From positions 26,012-35,378 of the forward strand of contig DNWN01000038.1 of assembly GCA_003507115.1 (NCBI GenBank): DNA of 9,367 nucleotides, in the 5' to 3' direction. The DNA comes from Cryomorphaceae bacterium (GTDB taxonomy: Bacteria > Bacteroidota > Bacteroidia > Flavobacteriales > Schleiferiaceae). The notes under the pieces were generated by a model, which had not been told where the DNA came from, ran no database searches, and was given only the letters and a program-made list of their open reading frames with translations. Below are positions 1-7,080 of the stretch, in pieces (positions within the stretch are counted from its first letter, which is position 1; each line of letters starts with the position of its first letter). Position numbers and translations under genes: made by a program.

Positions 1-717
1 GTAGAACCTGAGATGCGGGACGCTGAGCATCCCGAAGAAGACGATGATTCCGCGTTCGATGCCCCCACTTCCGAAGTAGAAATTCCCCCGAGTCGCCGAG
101 AGGTATCTACCTTTAACCTCGAGGATTTGCGCGCCTTAGAGGCGTCCCTTTCCGCCTCTCCCGAGGAGGCCCCGGAAGTTTCCGATAATCCGGTTATAGC
201 TACCTCTGATTCCCCCATGGCGAAAGGGGCTTCAGAAGACGAGGAAGTTTTGGAAGTCACGGAAGAAGTGCACGTCCATTCTAGCGTTCAACCCACGCTA
301 GATCCAGAAGCGGCACTTCCCACCTCCCTCCCTGAGACCGCGGAACGCCAAGCTGCGCCCACATTCACGGCGCCTGATGAGTCAGGCTTTGAACTGAAGG
401 TGGTCCAACAAGCCCCAAAAGGGCCTATTTCCATCGACCCCGAAAACGATCCCATCAGCCGAGAACAGCTTCAACGGCTTTCCGCAGAGCGACGTGCCTA
501 CCTCCAGAATTATAACCATAGTTTCCAGAACACGGTACAGGCTATGGTGTCGGAGCAAGAACTCGATTCCACCCCCAGCTACGAGCGCAAAGGCATGGAC
601 GTTGCGCCTAAAGCCTATTCGAAAGAATCAAGCCTCGGACAGACGGGCATTAGTGGAGACAAGAAAGACATAGAATTCCGCGCACATAATTCATTTCTCC
701 ACGATAATGTCGACTGA
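1..717 (+). CDS. ftsZ: Cell division protein FtsZ, C-terminal part (5' end outside window)
   Basis: The frame is open from base 1 to the TGA at 715-717, giving 238 residues with no internal stop. The GTPase and tubulin-like domains lie upstream of the window. What is visible is the long, low-complexity C-terminal linker, rich in Asp, Glu, Pro and Ser over about residues 1-140. A more ordered, partly helical stretch follows (about 150-185), then the segment PSYERKGMD (about 192-200), which resembles the conserved C-terminal peptide that in other FtsZ proteins binds membrane tethers such as FtsA. The protein ends in NSFLHDNVD, a tail I recognise from Bacteroidota FtsZ. FtsZ polymerises at mid-cell to form the division ring. 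The downstream yqeY start lies inside the last codons, as expected for the ftsZ-yqeY pair of flavobacteria. The identification rests on the tail and the neighbour, because the catalytic domain is not seen. Confidence 0.92.
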   Translation, partial: VEPEMRDAEHPEEDDDSAFDAPTSEVEIPPSRREVSTFNLEDLRALEASLSASPEEAPEVSDNPVIATSDSPMAKGASEDEEVLEVTEEVHVHSSVQPTLDPEAALPTSLPETAERQAAPTFTAPDESGFELKVVQQAPKGPISIDPENDPISREQLQRLSAERRAYLQNYNHSFQNTVQAMVSEQELDSTPSYERKGMDVAPKAYSKESSLGQTGISGDKKDIEFRAHNSFLHDNVD

Positions 718-1171
718 CCTTTTGGAAACCCAATTAACGCATGACCTCAAGGAGGCGATGCGGGCCAAGGCCACGGTGCGCCTCGAAGCTATTCGCTCCA
801 TACGAACGGCCTTGACCATGGAAAAGTCCAATGTAGGGAACCGGGGATCGCTCACGGAAGCGCAGGAAGTAGCTGTTCTGCAGCGATTGAAAAAACAACG
901 TCAAGAATCCGCGGACATTTACAATCAACAAAACCGGTCTGATTTGGCGACGATCGAGGAAGAACAGCTCGCGGTGATTGCAAGTTATCTGCCCGAAATG
1001 ATCGAAGGCGCAGCTTTGGAAGAGGCCCTCAAGCCTTTACTCGCCCAAGTCGGTGCCTCTGGGCCCGGGGACTTCGGAAAGGCCATGGGCATTTGTAGCA
1101 AAGCCATGGCGGGAAAAGCAGAGGGAAAGGCGGTCGCCGAGGCGGTCAAAAAACTTTTATCCGGGAATTAA
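707..1171 (+). CDS. yqeY: GatB/YqeY domain protein (tRNA amidotransferase-like)
   Basis: This 154-residue protein matches the YqeY family (usually about 148 aa) over its full length. Visible family features are the N-terminal helix with RLEAIRSIRTAL (26-37), KKQRQESADIY (62-72), QLAVIASYLPEM (87-98) and a C-terminal helical domain with DFGKAMGICSKAMAGKAEG (122-140). YqeY resembles the tail domain of GatB, the tRNA-binding subunit of Asp/Glu-tRNA amidotransferase. A stand-alone role is not established, so any tRNA-related function is inferred. The ATG at 707 lies 11 bp inside the ftsZ reading frame. There is no clear Shine-Dalgarno sequence, which suggests translation coupled to ftsZ. The gene ends 3 bp before the convergent stop of the barrel-protein gene. 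Confidence 0.95.
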   Translation: MSTDLLETQLTHDLKEAMRAKATVRLEAIRSIRTALTMEKSNVGNRGSLTEAQEVAVLQRLKKQRQESADIYNQQNRSDLATIEEEQLAVIASYLPEMIEGAALEEALKPLLAQVGASGPGDFGKAMGICSKAMAGKAEGKAVAEAVKKLLSGN

Positions 1172-1174
1172 TCC

Positions 1175-1729
1175 TCAGAAAAATTCATAGATCAGCTTGA
1201 GGGCAAAGACCTGAGATCGTCCGTTATTGGCATTGATTCCTCGCCAATTGGATAAGACGACGGTCACATCCTGACCATAATACGGCAATCGAAAACCCGC
1301 CTGAACATAGGGGCCATAATGCGCGTCCCGGGTCGTTCCAAAAATATCGAAGTAGTATACATCGTAACTACCCAAACCAAGGCCAAAGAAAACCCCGAGC
1401 ATTTTAGCAGAGGACTGGGTAGATCCCATGCCCGCGGCGAAGTCAACACACACAGCATAATTGGCACCAAAAGCACCCGCCCCGGTCACCATGGACTGGA
1501 CAAAGGCCGCACCTACAGGCAGACTCACCCCCACGCTCATATCATTATTGAAGGGCTTGACATATCGGGGCACATAGGAGATGCCATTTCCTATGAACAA
1601 CTGTCCCGCGTTATTCCTCGGAACACCAATGGAATAATCATACCCAAAGCCATGGAGGAGGTGCGGGTCATTCTGCGCCCACCCAACTGCGGCACTGCAC
1701 AATAGCAAAATCGAAAGGATGCGCTTCAT
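1175..1729 (-). CDS. Secreted, probable outer-membrane beta-barrel protein
   Basis: The protein has 184 residues when started at the ATG at 1727-1729. I chose this start because it gives a clean Sec signal peptide: basic MKR, hydrophobic ILSILLLCSAAVG, and a likely cleavage near WA/QN (about residues 17-20). A longer in-frame start at 1819 would add 30 non-signal residues and run over the MFS start. The mature part is rich in Gly, Tyr and Phe, with alternating polar/hydrophobic stretches such as the ones around YVQAGFRLPYYG and the end FALKLIYEFF. The terminal Phe is typical of barrels inserted by the BAM machinery. I do not recognise a specific family or ligand; a small 8-strand barrel is the best guess. 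It is convergent with yqeY and divergent from the MFS gene, with 54 bp between the two starts. Confidence 0.6.
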   Translation of the reverse strand: MKRILSILLLCSAAVGWAQNDPHLLHGFGYDYSIGVPRNNAGQLFIGNGISYVPRYVKPFNNDMSVGVSLPVGAAFVQSMVTGAGAFGANYAVCVDFAAGMGSTQSSAKMLGVFFGLGLGSYDVYYFDIFGTTRDAHYGPYVQAGFRLPYYGQDVTVVLSNWRGINANNGRSQVFALKLIYEFF

Positions 1730-1768
1730 TCGGGTGAAGATAGCAAAAGACCCGGGGCTTTTGGGCGG

Positions 1769-1776
1769 TACCTTTG
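1769..1776 (+). promoter_or_regulatory. Possible Bacteroidota -7 element (TACCTTTG) before the MFS gene
   Basis: TACCTTTG fits the known Bacteroidota -7 consensus TAnnTTTG exactly. It lies only 7 bp before the MFS ATG, so a transcript from it would be leaderless or nearly so. No TTTG-like -33 element is seen at the expected distance. The closeness makes this weaker than the two copies at 5296 and 8334. Confidence 0.25.
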
Positions 1777-1783
1777 CCTCCGC

Positions 1784-3001
1784 ATGCCCATTCAAAACCC
1801 GATTCATAGAGCCCTTCAAAGCTATAAAGCGGCCTTCAGCGGACTGTCACCAGAAGCTTGGGTCCTTGCGACCGTGATGTTCGTGAATAGAGCAGGGACC
1901 ATGGTTCTGCCTTTTTTAAGTCTCTATTTGACGGAAGGCTTAGGTTTTAGCCTGGAGGATACGGGGTATGTCATGGCCTGCTTTGGGGCGGGCTCCATGC
2001 TGGGGGCCTTCAATGGCGGGTATTGGACGGACCGCATAGGGAGCTACAAAGTCCAAAGTTTTGCGCTGTTTGGCGGGAGTATTTTATTCTTAGGACTCTC
2101 CTTTGTTTCTTCTTTTTGGCTGTTATGCTTGGGTATTTTCTCGCTCACGGCCGTGGCCGACATGGTTCGACCGGCTAACTCCGCGGCGGTATTTGAATAT
2201 GCCAAACCCGAAAATGTCACCAAGGCCTTTAGCCTGAACCGCATGGCGATCAATTTGGGCTTTTCCCTCGGGCCCGCGGCCGCAGGGCTCATCGCCGCGA
2301 TGAACTACCAAGGACTGTTTTGGGCCGATGCTTTGACCTGCTTTGGGGCGGGCATTCTCTTTACCGCCTACTTCCGCAAACGTCAGCCTCGTCAGGCCCG
2401 CGAGACCAAACCCAAAGGAAAATCGCCCTTTCGAGATCGGAGCGCCCTCGCATTTTCAGCCCTCGTCCTCCTTTTTGCCATCGTCTTCTTTCAATTAGTC
2501 GCCTCCTTGCCTTTGTATTACCGCGGCGAGTATCACTTATCGGAAGAAATGATTGGCCTATTGCTCGGGGCGAATGGAGTTCTCGTTGTGGGTTGTGAAA
2601 TGGTCTTTGTCAACTGGGCGCAGAACCGGATCAAACCGCGTTTTGCTATCGCCTTGGGTTGCATCGTTCTGGCCATTTCCTTCGCGAGTCTCAACCTATT
2701 AGATGGCGTGCCCAACTTGTTCGTTTCTATGGGGATCTTGAGTATTGCCGAAATTCTCGCTATGCCCTTTATGATTTCATGGATCACCCTTCGAGCCGGC
2801 GAAGCATCCCGTGGCCGATACTTGGGTATATATGCAGCGACCTATGCCCTCGGACATATCCTCGCTCCCATCATTGGAACGCGGATGATTGCCGGAGCTG
2901 GCTATGCCTCCCTTTGGTGGCTTTGTACAGGAATTGCCCTGGTTGCAGCGATCGGCTTTAGTCAGCTACCTCCCGCGACTGCGCGTCAATCACAGCCATA
3001 G
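1784..3001 (+). CDS. MFS transporter (DHA1-like drug/metabolite exporter type)
   Basis: This 405-residue polytopic membrane protein has about 12 hydrophobic segments and a basic cytoplasmic loop (about 198-220, RKRQPRQARETKPKGK) between helices 6 and 7, the classic 6+6 layout of the major facilitator superfamily. MFS motif A is visible after helix 2 as GGYWTDRIGSYKV (78-90), with the Asp and Arg that gate the loop. The first helix contains NRAGTMVLPFLSLYL, common in drug:H+ antiporter-like members. Substrate and direction cannot be read from sequence; export of small molecules by proton antiport is inferred. The ATG at 1784 is the only start that keeps helix 1 intact. The 3' end overlaps the maeB 3' end by 44 bp on opposite strands. 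The gene appears monocistronic. Confidence 0.9.
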   Translation: MPIQNPIHRALQSYKAAFSGLSPEAWVLATVMFVNRAGTMVLPFLSLYLTEGLGFSLEDTGYVMACFGAGSMLGAFNGGYWTDRIGSYKVQSFALFGGSILFLGLSFVSSFWLLCLGIFSLTAVADMVRPANSAAVFEYAKPENVTKAFSLNRMAINLGFSLGPAAAGLIAAMNYQGLFWADALTCFGAGILFTAYFRKRQPRQARETKPKGKSPFRDRSALAFSALVLLFAIVFFQLVASLPLYYRGEYHLSEEMIGLLLGANGVLVVGCEMVFVNWAQNRIKPRFAIALGCIVLAISFASLNLLDGVPNLFVSMGILSIAEILAMPFMISWITLRAGEASRGRYLGIYAATYALGHILAPIIGTRMIAGAGYASLWWLCTGIALVAAIGFSQLPPATARQSQP

Positions 3002-5246
3002 CAGCAGCATTCACAATTTCCCGTACACTGGAGCCCAGCTGCAAAACGTGCGCGGGGTAGTTTAGACCGATGAGCAAAGGACCCACCGCCTCCATGCTCC
3101 CCATAGATTGCAAGAGTTTGTAGGAAATGTTGGCGGAGCTCAATCCGGGGAATACAAAGATGTTGGGCTCCTTCCCGACCAAATCACTGAAGGGGAATTG
3201 TTCCTGAAGCAGGGTGTTGTCTACTGCAAAGTTGGCTTGCATCTCACCGTCAACGATCAGGCCGGGCTCGCGCTCGCGTATCAAGTTGAGCGCTTCACGC
3301 ATCTTACGGGGAGTTTTCCCCTCCGCAGAAGAGCCAAAATTCGAGTAACTCAATAGGGCCACCCGGGGTTCGATATTCATTTTGCGTACCATGGCGGCGG
3401 CCTCGCAGGCAATCTGAGCCACCCGGTCGGCGGAAGGGTCTTGGTTCATGGTGGTATCCGCAAAGAAACGGGGCCCGCGCTTGGTCAACATGACATAGAC
3501 CCCCGCCACGGTGCGGCTGTGATCCTTGGGTCCCAGAATTTCTAGGACGGGCTTGACGGCGCGCGGATACTTGACCATGGAGCCGGTGATGTAGGCATCC
3601 GCATCCCCCATGCGAACCATCATGGGTCCATAGTAGTCGCGATTGCGCATGTTCCGGCGAGCTTCATCCAACCCCACGCCTTTGCGCTGACGCCCCTTGT
3701 AGTATTCCTCCGCATATTCGGTAATGCGTGGAACGTGGAAGGACTTTACATCAATGATTTGCACATCTTCTAGCCCCAGGGAGTACTCCTCATTCAAGGC
3801 CTGAATTCGGCTCGCATCACCCAAGAGAATGGGTTCTGCAATGCCCTCTTCCATCACAATTTGAGCGGCTTTCAGTACGCGATAATTATCCGCCTCGTTG
3901 AAGACTACCTTTTTGGGGTTCCTCTTCGCCTTTTCCATCACCAAGCGGATGAACTTATCATCACGACCCAAACGACTGCGCAATTCCTCTTCATAGGCAT
4001 CCCAATTGGCGATGGAGGTCTTGGCTACCCCCGACTCCATGGCGGCGCGTGCTACGGCCGATGAGACCGTATAAATCAAGCGGGGGTCAAAGGGTTTGGG
4101 TATGATGTAGTCGGGTCCAAATGTCATATTGCGGCTACCGTAAGCCAAATTGACAATCTCCGGCACGGGCTCTTTGGCTAGCTCCGCAATAGCGCGAACT
4201 GCCGCCAATTTCATGGGTTCGTTGATTTGCGTCGCGTGGACATCCAGGGCACCCCGGAAAATGTAGGGGAAACCTAGAACATTATTGACTTGGTTCGGAT
4301 TGTCGCTGCGGCCCGTGGCCATGATCAAATCATCCCGTGTGGCTTTGGCCAACTCGTACTGAATCTCGGGGTCTGGATTGGCTAAGGCAAACACGATGGG
4401 TTTCGAGGCCATGGTCAAGATCATTTCCGGGGTCAGAATATTGCCTTTCGACAACCCAACGAAGACATCAGCACCAGCGATGGCTTCGGACAATTCACGC
4501 AAGGGCGTATCCCGGGCAAAGCCCAGCTTTTCATGCGTCAGTCCCGTACGCTCGGAATGAATAACCCCTTTGGAATCACACATGAGCAGATTTTCCGGCT
4601 TGACGCCCAAAGACAAGTACAAGGTGGCGCAGGAAATCGCACTGGCACCTGCTCCATTGAAGACCACCTTCACGTTGGAGATATCCTTGCCGACAATTTC
4701 CAAAGCGTTCAACAGGGCCGCACCCGTAATAATGGCGGTACCGTGCTGATCGTCATGCATAATGGGGATATCCAACTCCTCTCGGAGGCGCTTTTCAATT
4801 TCAAAACACTCGGGCGCAGAGATGTCTTCCAAGTTGATGCCGCCGAAGGTGGGGGCGAGAATTTTGACTGTTTCGATAAACTTCTCGGGGTCCTTGGTAT
4901 CCAATTCGAGGTCAAAAACGTCGATGTCTGCAAAAATTTTGAATAAAACGGCCTTGCCCTCCATCACGGGTTTGGAGGCCAGCGGACCAATGTCTCCGAG
5001 CCCCAATACCGCCGTTCCATTCGTAATGACCGCCACCAAATTGCCCTTGGCCGTGTAGCGGTAGGCATCCGAGGGATTCGCAGCAATTTCCAAGCAGGGC
5101 TCGGCTACGCCGGGGGAATACGCAATGCTTAGGTCGCGTTGTGAGTTGGAAGGTTTAGTCGGAATGACCTCGATCTTTCCCGGACGGCTTCCTTCGTGGT
5201 ATTCGAGGATGTCGCGCTTGCGTATGGGGGCATTTTTCTTCGACAT
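2958..5246 (-). CDS. maeB: NADP-dependent malic enzyme with phosphotransacetylase-like domain (MaeB)
   Basis: This 762-residue enzyme oxidatively decarboxylates malate to pyruvate with NAD(P)+, linking the TCA cycle to pyruvate and NADPH supply. The length matches typical MaeB (about 760). The malic domain (about 1-420) shows SIAYSPGVAEPC (40-51), TNGTAVLGLGDIG (75-87), a catalytic-lysine region MEGKAVLFK (95-103), metal ligands in INLEDI (137-142) and MHDDQHGT (163-170), and a Rossmann NAD(P) loop GAGASA (198-203). From about 430 a phosphotransacetylase-like domain follows, with DTTMNQDPSADR (597-608), LLSYSNFGSS (631-640), DGEMQ (666-670) and FPGLSSAN (699-706). In characterised MaeB proteins this domain senses acetyl-CoA allosterically and is not catalytic; that is family knowledge. 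I chose MSKKNAP (ATG at 5244-5246) over an ATG eight codons upstream because family alignments begin there and it leaves a normal promoter region. Confidence 0.97.
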   Translation of the reverse strand: MSKKNAPIRKRDILEYHEGSRPGKIEVIPTKPSNSQRDLSIAYSPGVAEPCLEIAANPSDAYRYTAKGNLVAVITNGTAVLGLGDIGPLASKPVMEGKAVLFKIFADIDVFDLELDTKDPEKFIETVKILAPTFGGINLEDISAPECFEIEKRLREELDIPIMHDDQHGTAIITGAALLNALEIVGKDISNVKVVFNGAGASAISCATLYLSLGVKPENLLMCDSKGVIHSERTGLTHEKLGFARDTPLRELSEAIAGADVFVGLSKGNILTPEMILTMASKPIVFALANPDPEIQYELAKATRDDLIMATGRSDNPNQVNNVLGFPYIFRGALDVHATQINEPMKLAAVRAIAELAKEPVPEIVNLAYGSRNMTFGPDYIIPKPFDPRLIYTVSSAVARAAMESGVAKTSIANWDAYEEELRSRLGRDDKFIRLVMEKAKRNPKKVVFNEADNYRVLKAAQIVMEEGIAEPILLGDASRIQALNEEYSLGLEDVQIIDVKSFHVPRITEYAEEYYKGRQRKGVGLDEARRNMRNRDYYGPMMVRMGDADAYITGSMVKYPRAVKPVLEILGPKDHSRTVAGVYVMLTKRGPRFFADTTMNQDPSADRVAQIACEAAAMVRKMNIEPRVALLSYSNFGSSAEGKTPRKMREALNLIREREPGLIVDGEMQANFAVDNTLLQEQFPFSDLVGKEPNIFVFPGLSSANISYKLLQSMGSMEAVGPLLIGLNYPAHVLQLGSSVREIVNAAAMAVIDAQSREVAD

Positions 5247-5267
5247 GTGGGGATGCTTTATCAAGTG

Positions 5268-5275
5268 CAAAGGTG
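5268..5275 (-). promoter_or_regulatory. Near-match -7 element (CACCTTTG) before maeB
   Basis: On the minus strand this reads CACCTTTG, one base off the Bacteroidota -7 consensus TAnnTTTG. It lies 21 bp before the maeB ATG, matching the spacing of the exact copies upstream of the genes at 5327 and 8314. No convincing -33 element is visible. It would lie within the coding region only if the upstream ATG at 5270 were used, which is another reason to prefer the start at 5246. Confidence 0.3.
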
Positions 5276-5295
5276 GGGACGATTTTTTATTGAAC

Positions 5296-5303
5296 TACCT
5301 TTG
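5296..5303 (+). promoter_or_regulatory. Candidate -7 promoter element (TACCTTTG) before the membrane protein/hflX pair
   Basis: TACCTTTG is an exact fit to TAnnTTTG and ends 23 bp before the GTG start at 5327. This gives a short leader, as is common in Bacteroidota. The -33 TTG/TTTG box is not evident at 17-23 bp upstream. It lies in the 80 bp divergent region shared with maeB and probably drives the membrane-protein gene and hflX together. Confidence 0.45.
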
Positions 5304-5326
5304 GGAAAGACTAAACGCATTTAATC

Positions 5327-5764
5327 GTGTACACAGGACTACTTCACACGCACCGAACGGTTGCTTACCTCTTTTTGCTGGCTACCATTGCTTTGGTTCT
5401 TTTGGCCATTTACCGCCGCATTTCAGGGGCCTCAGGAACCGATTCAAAAATGACCTTATTGGCCAAACTGTCCCTCATCAGTGGACACACCCAGCTCCTG
5501 CTTGGTTTGGGTCTCTACTTTGTGGGCCCTTGGTTTGAACTGTTGACGACCAATACCGCCGAAGTCATGAAGAATGCCGACGTTCGTTGGTTCGCCGTCG
5601 AGCACATCGCCGCCAACATCGCGGGCATTGTGCTATTGACGATCGGCAACAGTAAACTGAAGAAGGCCAGCACCCACGAAGCCAAAGACAAGACCGTCCT
5701 CATTTTCTTTGGACTGGGACTCTTGCTCATCCTATCCCGCATCCCCTGGGAGCGCTTGTTTTAA
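5327..5764 (+). CDS. Small four-helix inner-membrane protein (Bacteroidota 'cytochrome B'-like family)
   Basis: This 145-residue protein starts at GTG (5327). The frame has a TAA at 5312-5314 and no ATG in between, so GTG is the only usual start. Its N-terminus MYTGLLHTH resembles the opening of a short Bacteroidota membrane family that is often labelled cytochrome B. Four hydrophobic helices are visible at about 11-28, 47-68, 90-107 and 123-138. His7, His9, His54 and His93 are near helix ends or within helices and could bind heme or metal, but no recognised heme motif proves it. Function is unknown and the cytochrome label is from memory of the family, so treat it as tentative. It sits 9 bp upstream of hflX on the same strand and probably shares its transcript. 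Confidence 0.6.
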   Translation: MYTGLLHTHRTVAYLFLLATIALVLLAIYRRISGASGTDSKMTLLAKLSLISGHTQLLLGLGLYFVGPWFELLTTNTAEVMKNADVRWFAVEHIAANIAGIVLLTIGNSKLKKASTHEAKDKTVLIFFGLGLLLILSRIPWERLF

Positions 5765-5773
5765 GGTGCCTAC

Positions 5774-6949
5774 ATGTTAGAACGCGACTCCGGCAGGCCC
5801 AATCAGGCCGAGCGCTGCATCCTCATTGGTGCAGTGACCCGCGACCAAAATGAGGCGAAAAGCGAGGAGTACCTCGAAGAACTTCGCTTTTTGGCCTACA
5901 CCGCGGGGGCCGAAACCCTCGAAGTTTTTACCCAGAAACTCGATCGCCCTGATTCCAGTACCTTCCTAGGGAGTGGTAAAATGGAGGAGATCAAAGAATA
6001 CGTCCAAGAGCATGGCATAGACTTGGCCATTTTTGACGACGAGCTCTCCCCATCACAACTCAAGAACATCGAGCGATTGCTGGAGATCAAGGTCATGGAC
6101 CGGACCAACCTGATCCTCGACATTTTTGCGGCACGCGCCCAAACCTCCTACGCCCGCACCCAAGTCGAATTGGCCCAGTACGAATACCTACTGCCTCGCT
6201 TGACCCGCATGTGGACCCACCTTGAGCGCCAAAAAGGCGGCATCGGCATGCGTGGCCCGGGGGAAACCCAAATTGAAACCGACCGCCGTATCATCAAAAT
6301 AAAAATCGCGCTTTTGCGTGAAAAGTTGGTGAAAATTGACCGCCAAATGGCCACCCAACGGGGCAACCGCGGCACCCTCATCCGCGCCTCCCTCGTCGGG
6401 TATACCAATGTGGGGAAGTCCACCCTGATGAATGCCCTCGGAAAGACGGAAGTACTCGCAGAAAATAAATTGTTCGCCACCCTGGACACGACCGTCCGAA
6501 AAATCGTCATCGGCAACCTGCCTTTTTTGCTCACGGACACCGTTGGCTTCATCCGCAAATTGCCCACGCAACTGGTCGAATCCTTTAAATCCACCTTGGA
6601 TGAGGTCCGTGAATCGGACATCCTCTTCCATGTGGTCGACATTTCCCATGATTCCTACGAGGACCACATGGCCTCGGTGAACCAAATTCTCACCGAACTC
6701 AAAGCCCATGAAAAACCGATGCTCGTGGTGTTCAATAAGGTGGACGCTTGGGAGGCCCAGCCGGATGAGGATGGGCACATGGGGCGCATTGAGGATGTCC
6801 AAAATCGCTGGATCAAAGAGCTAGGCGGACAATGCGTGTTCATTTCCGCGACCAACAAGGACAATTTTGACTCCCTTCGAGAGTCCATTTACCGCGCCGT
6901 TGCGACGTTGCATGCCGCGCGGTTTCCCTTCGATACATTCCTCTATTGA
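5774..6949 (+). CDS. hflX: Ribosome-associated GTPase HflX
   Basis: This 391-residue GTPase belongs to the HflX family, which binds the 50S E-site region and splits stalled or heat-stressed 70S ribosomes. The N-terminal domain carries the HflX glycine-rich signature GGIGMRGPGETQIETDRR (155-172), preceded by RAQTSYARTQVELAQYEYLLPRL-type helices (about 121-143). The G domain is complete: G1 GYTNVGKST (209-217), G2 around FATLDTT (234-240), G3 DTVGF (255-259), G4 NKVD (321-324) and G5 SAT (358-360). The protein ends soon after the G domain (RFPFDTFLY), so it lacks the longer C-terminal region of E. coli HflX (426 aa). The start at ATG 5774 gives an N-terminus (CILIGAV from residue 15) that fits the family. 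A weak terminator-like hairpin follows the stop. Confidence 0.97.
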   Translation: MLERDSGRPNQAERCILIGAVTRDQNEAKSEEYLEELRFLAYTAGAETLEVFTQKLDRPDSSTFLGSGKMEEIKEYVQEHGIDLAIFDDELSPSQLKNIERLLEIKVMDRTNLILDIFAARAQTSYARTQVELAQYEYLLPRLTRMWTHLERQKGGIGMRGPGETQIETDRRIIKIKIALLREKLVKIDRQMATQRGNRGTLIRASLVGYTNVGKSTLMNALGKTEVLAENKLFATLDTTVRKIVIGNLPFLLTDTVGFIRKLPTQLVESFKSTLDEVRESDILFHVVDISHDSYEDHMASVNQILTELKAHEKPMLVVFNKVDAWEAQPDEDGHMGRIEDVQNRWIKELGGQCVFISATNKDNFDSLRESIYRAVATLHAARFPFDTFLY

Positions 6950-6956
6950 GGGTTGA

Positions 6957-6986
6957 AGAGTGAAAGGGTTTAAGCTCTTTCGTTTT
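6957..6986 (+). terminator. Weak intrinsic terminator-like hairpin after hflX
   Basis: GAAAGGG (6962-6968) pairs with CTCTTTC (6975-6981), with one G-U pair and a TTTAAG loop. The stem can be extended outward to 6957/6986 mostly through A-U and G-U pairs. It is followed at once by GTTTTATAT. It begins 8 bp after the hflX stop, which is the right place for a terminator, but the stem is AU-rich. Confidence 0.4.
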
Positions 6987-7064
6987 ATATCGGCAAGGTC
7001 CAAGCGCGCAGCGAAGTTCCACCTTCGGGGTCAAGGGTAAAAGAGATGAAGCGTTTAAAATGAA

Positions 7065-7079
7065 GCGCGCATCGCGCGC
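7065..7079 (-). terminator. GC-rich hairpin, possible terminator for the minus-strand operon
   Basis: GCGCGC (7065-7070) and GCGCGC (7074-7079) can form a 6 bp GC stem with a 3-base loop. Read on the minus strand it is followed by TTCATTTT, an imperfect U-tract. It lies 57 bp past the acyl-CoA dehydrogenase stop, beyond the CTAGC repeat array. This is an inference from sequence; the tight loop and broken T-run lower confidence. Confidence 0.35.
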
Positions 7080-7080
7080 C

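Noticed and set aside
1150..1200. Terminator between yqeY and the barrel gene
   Set aside because: Only GAATT/AATTC with a 12-base loop can pair; it is too weak to call.
1319..1705. 128-codon plus-strand frame opposite the barrel-protein gene
   Set aside because: The minus frame has a textbook signal peptide and barrel-like ending. The plus frame is Arg/His/Thr-rich, with no hydrophobic or domain pattern.
1730..1819. N-terminal extension of the barrel protein to the ATG at 1819
   Set aside because: It would put the signal peptide 30 residues inside the protein and overlap the MFS start; the ATG at 1729 is far more plausible.
5247..5270. Eight-residue upstream extension of MaeB (MHLIKHPH)
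   Set aside because: It is not family-like and would swallow the promoter-like CACCTTTG box; MSKKNAP gives the usual length.
6148..6802. Minus-strand open frames of 164 and 204 codons inside hflX
   Set aside because: They are antisense shadows of a clear HflX with all G motifs, and have no family features or upstream signals of their own.
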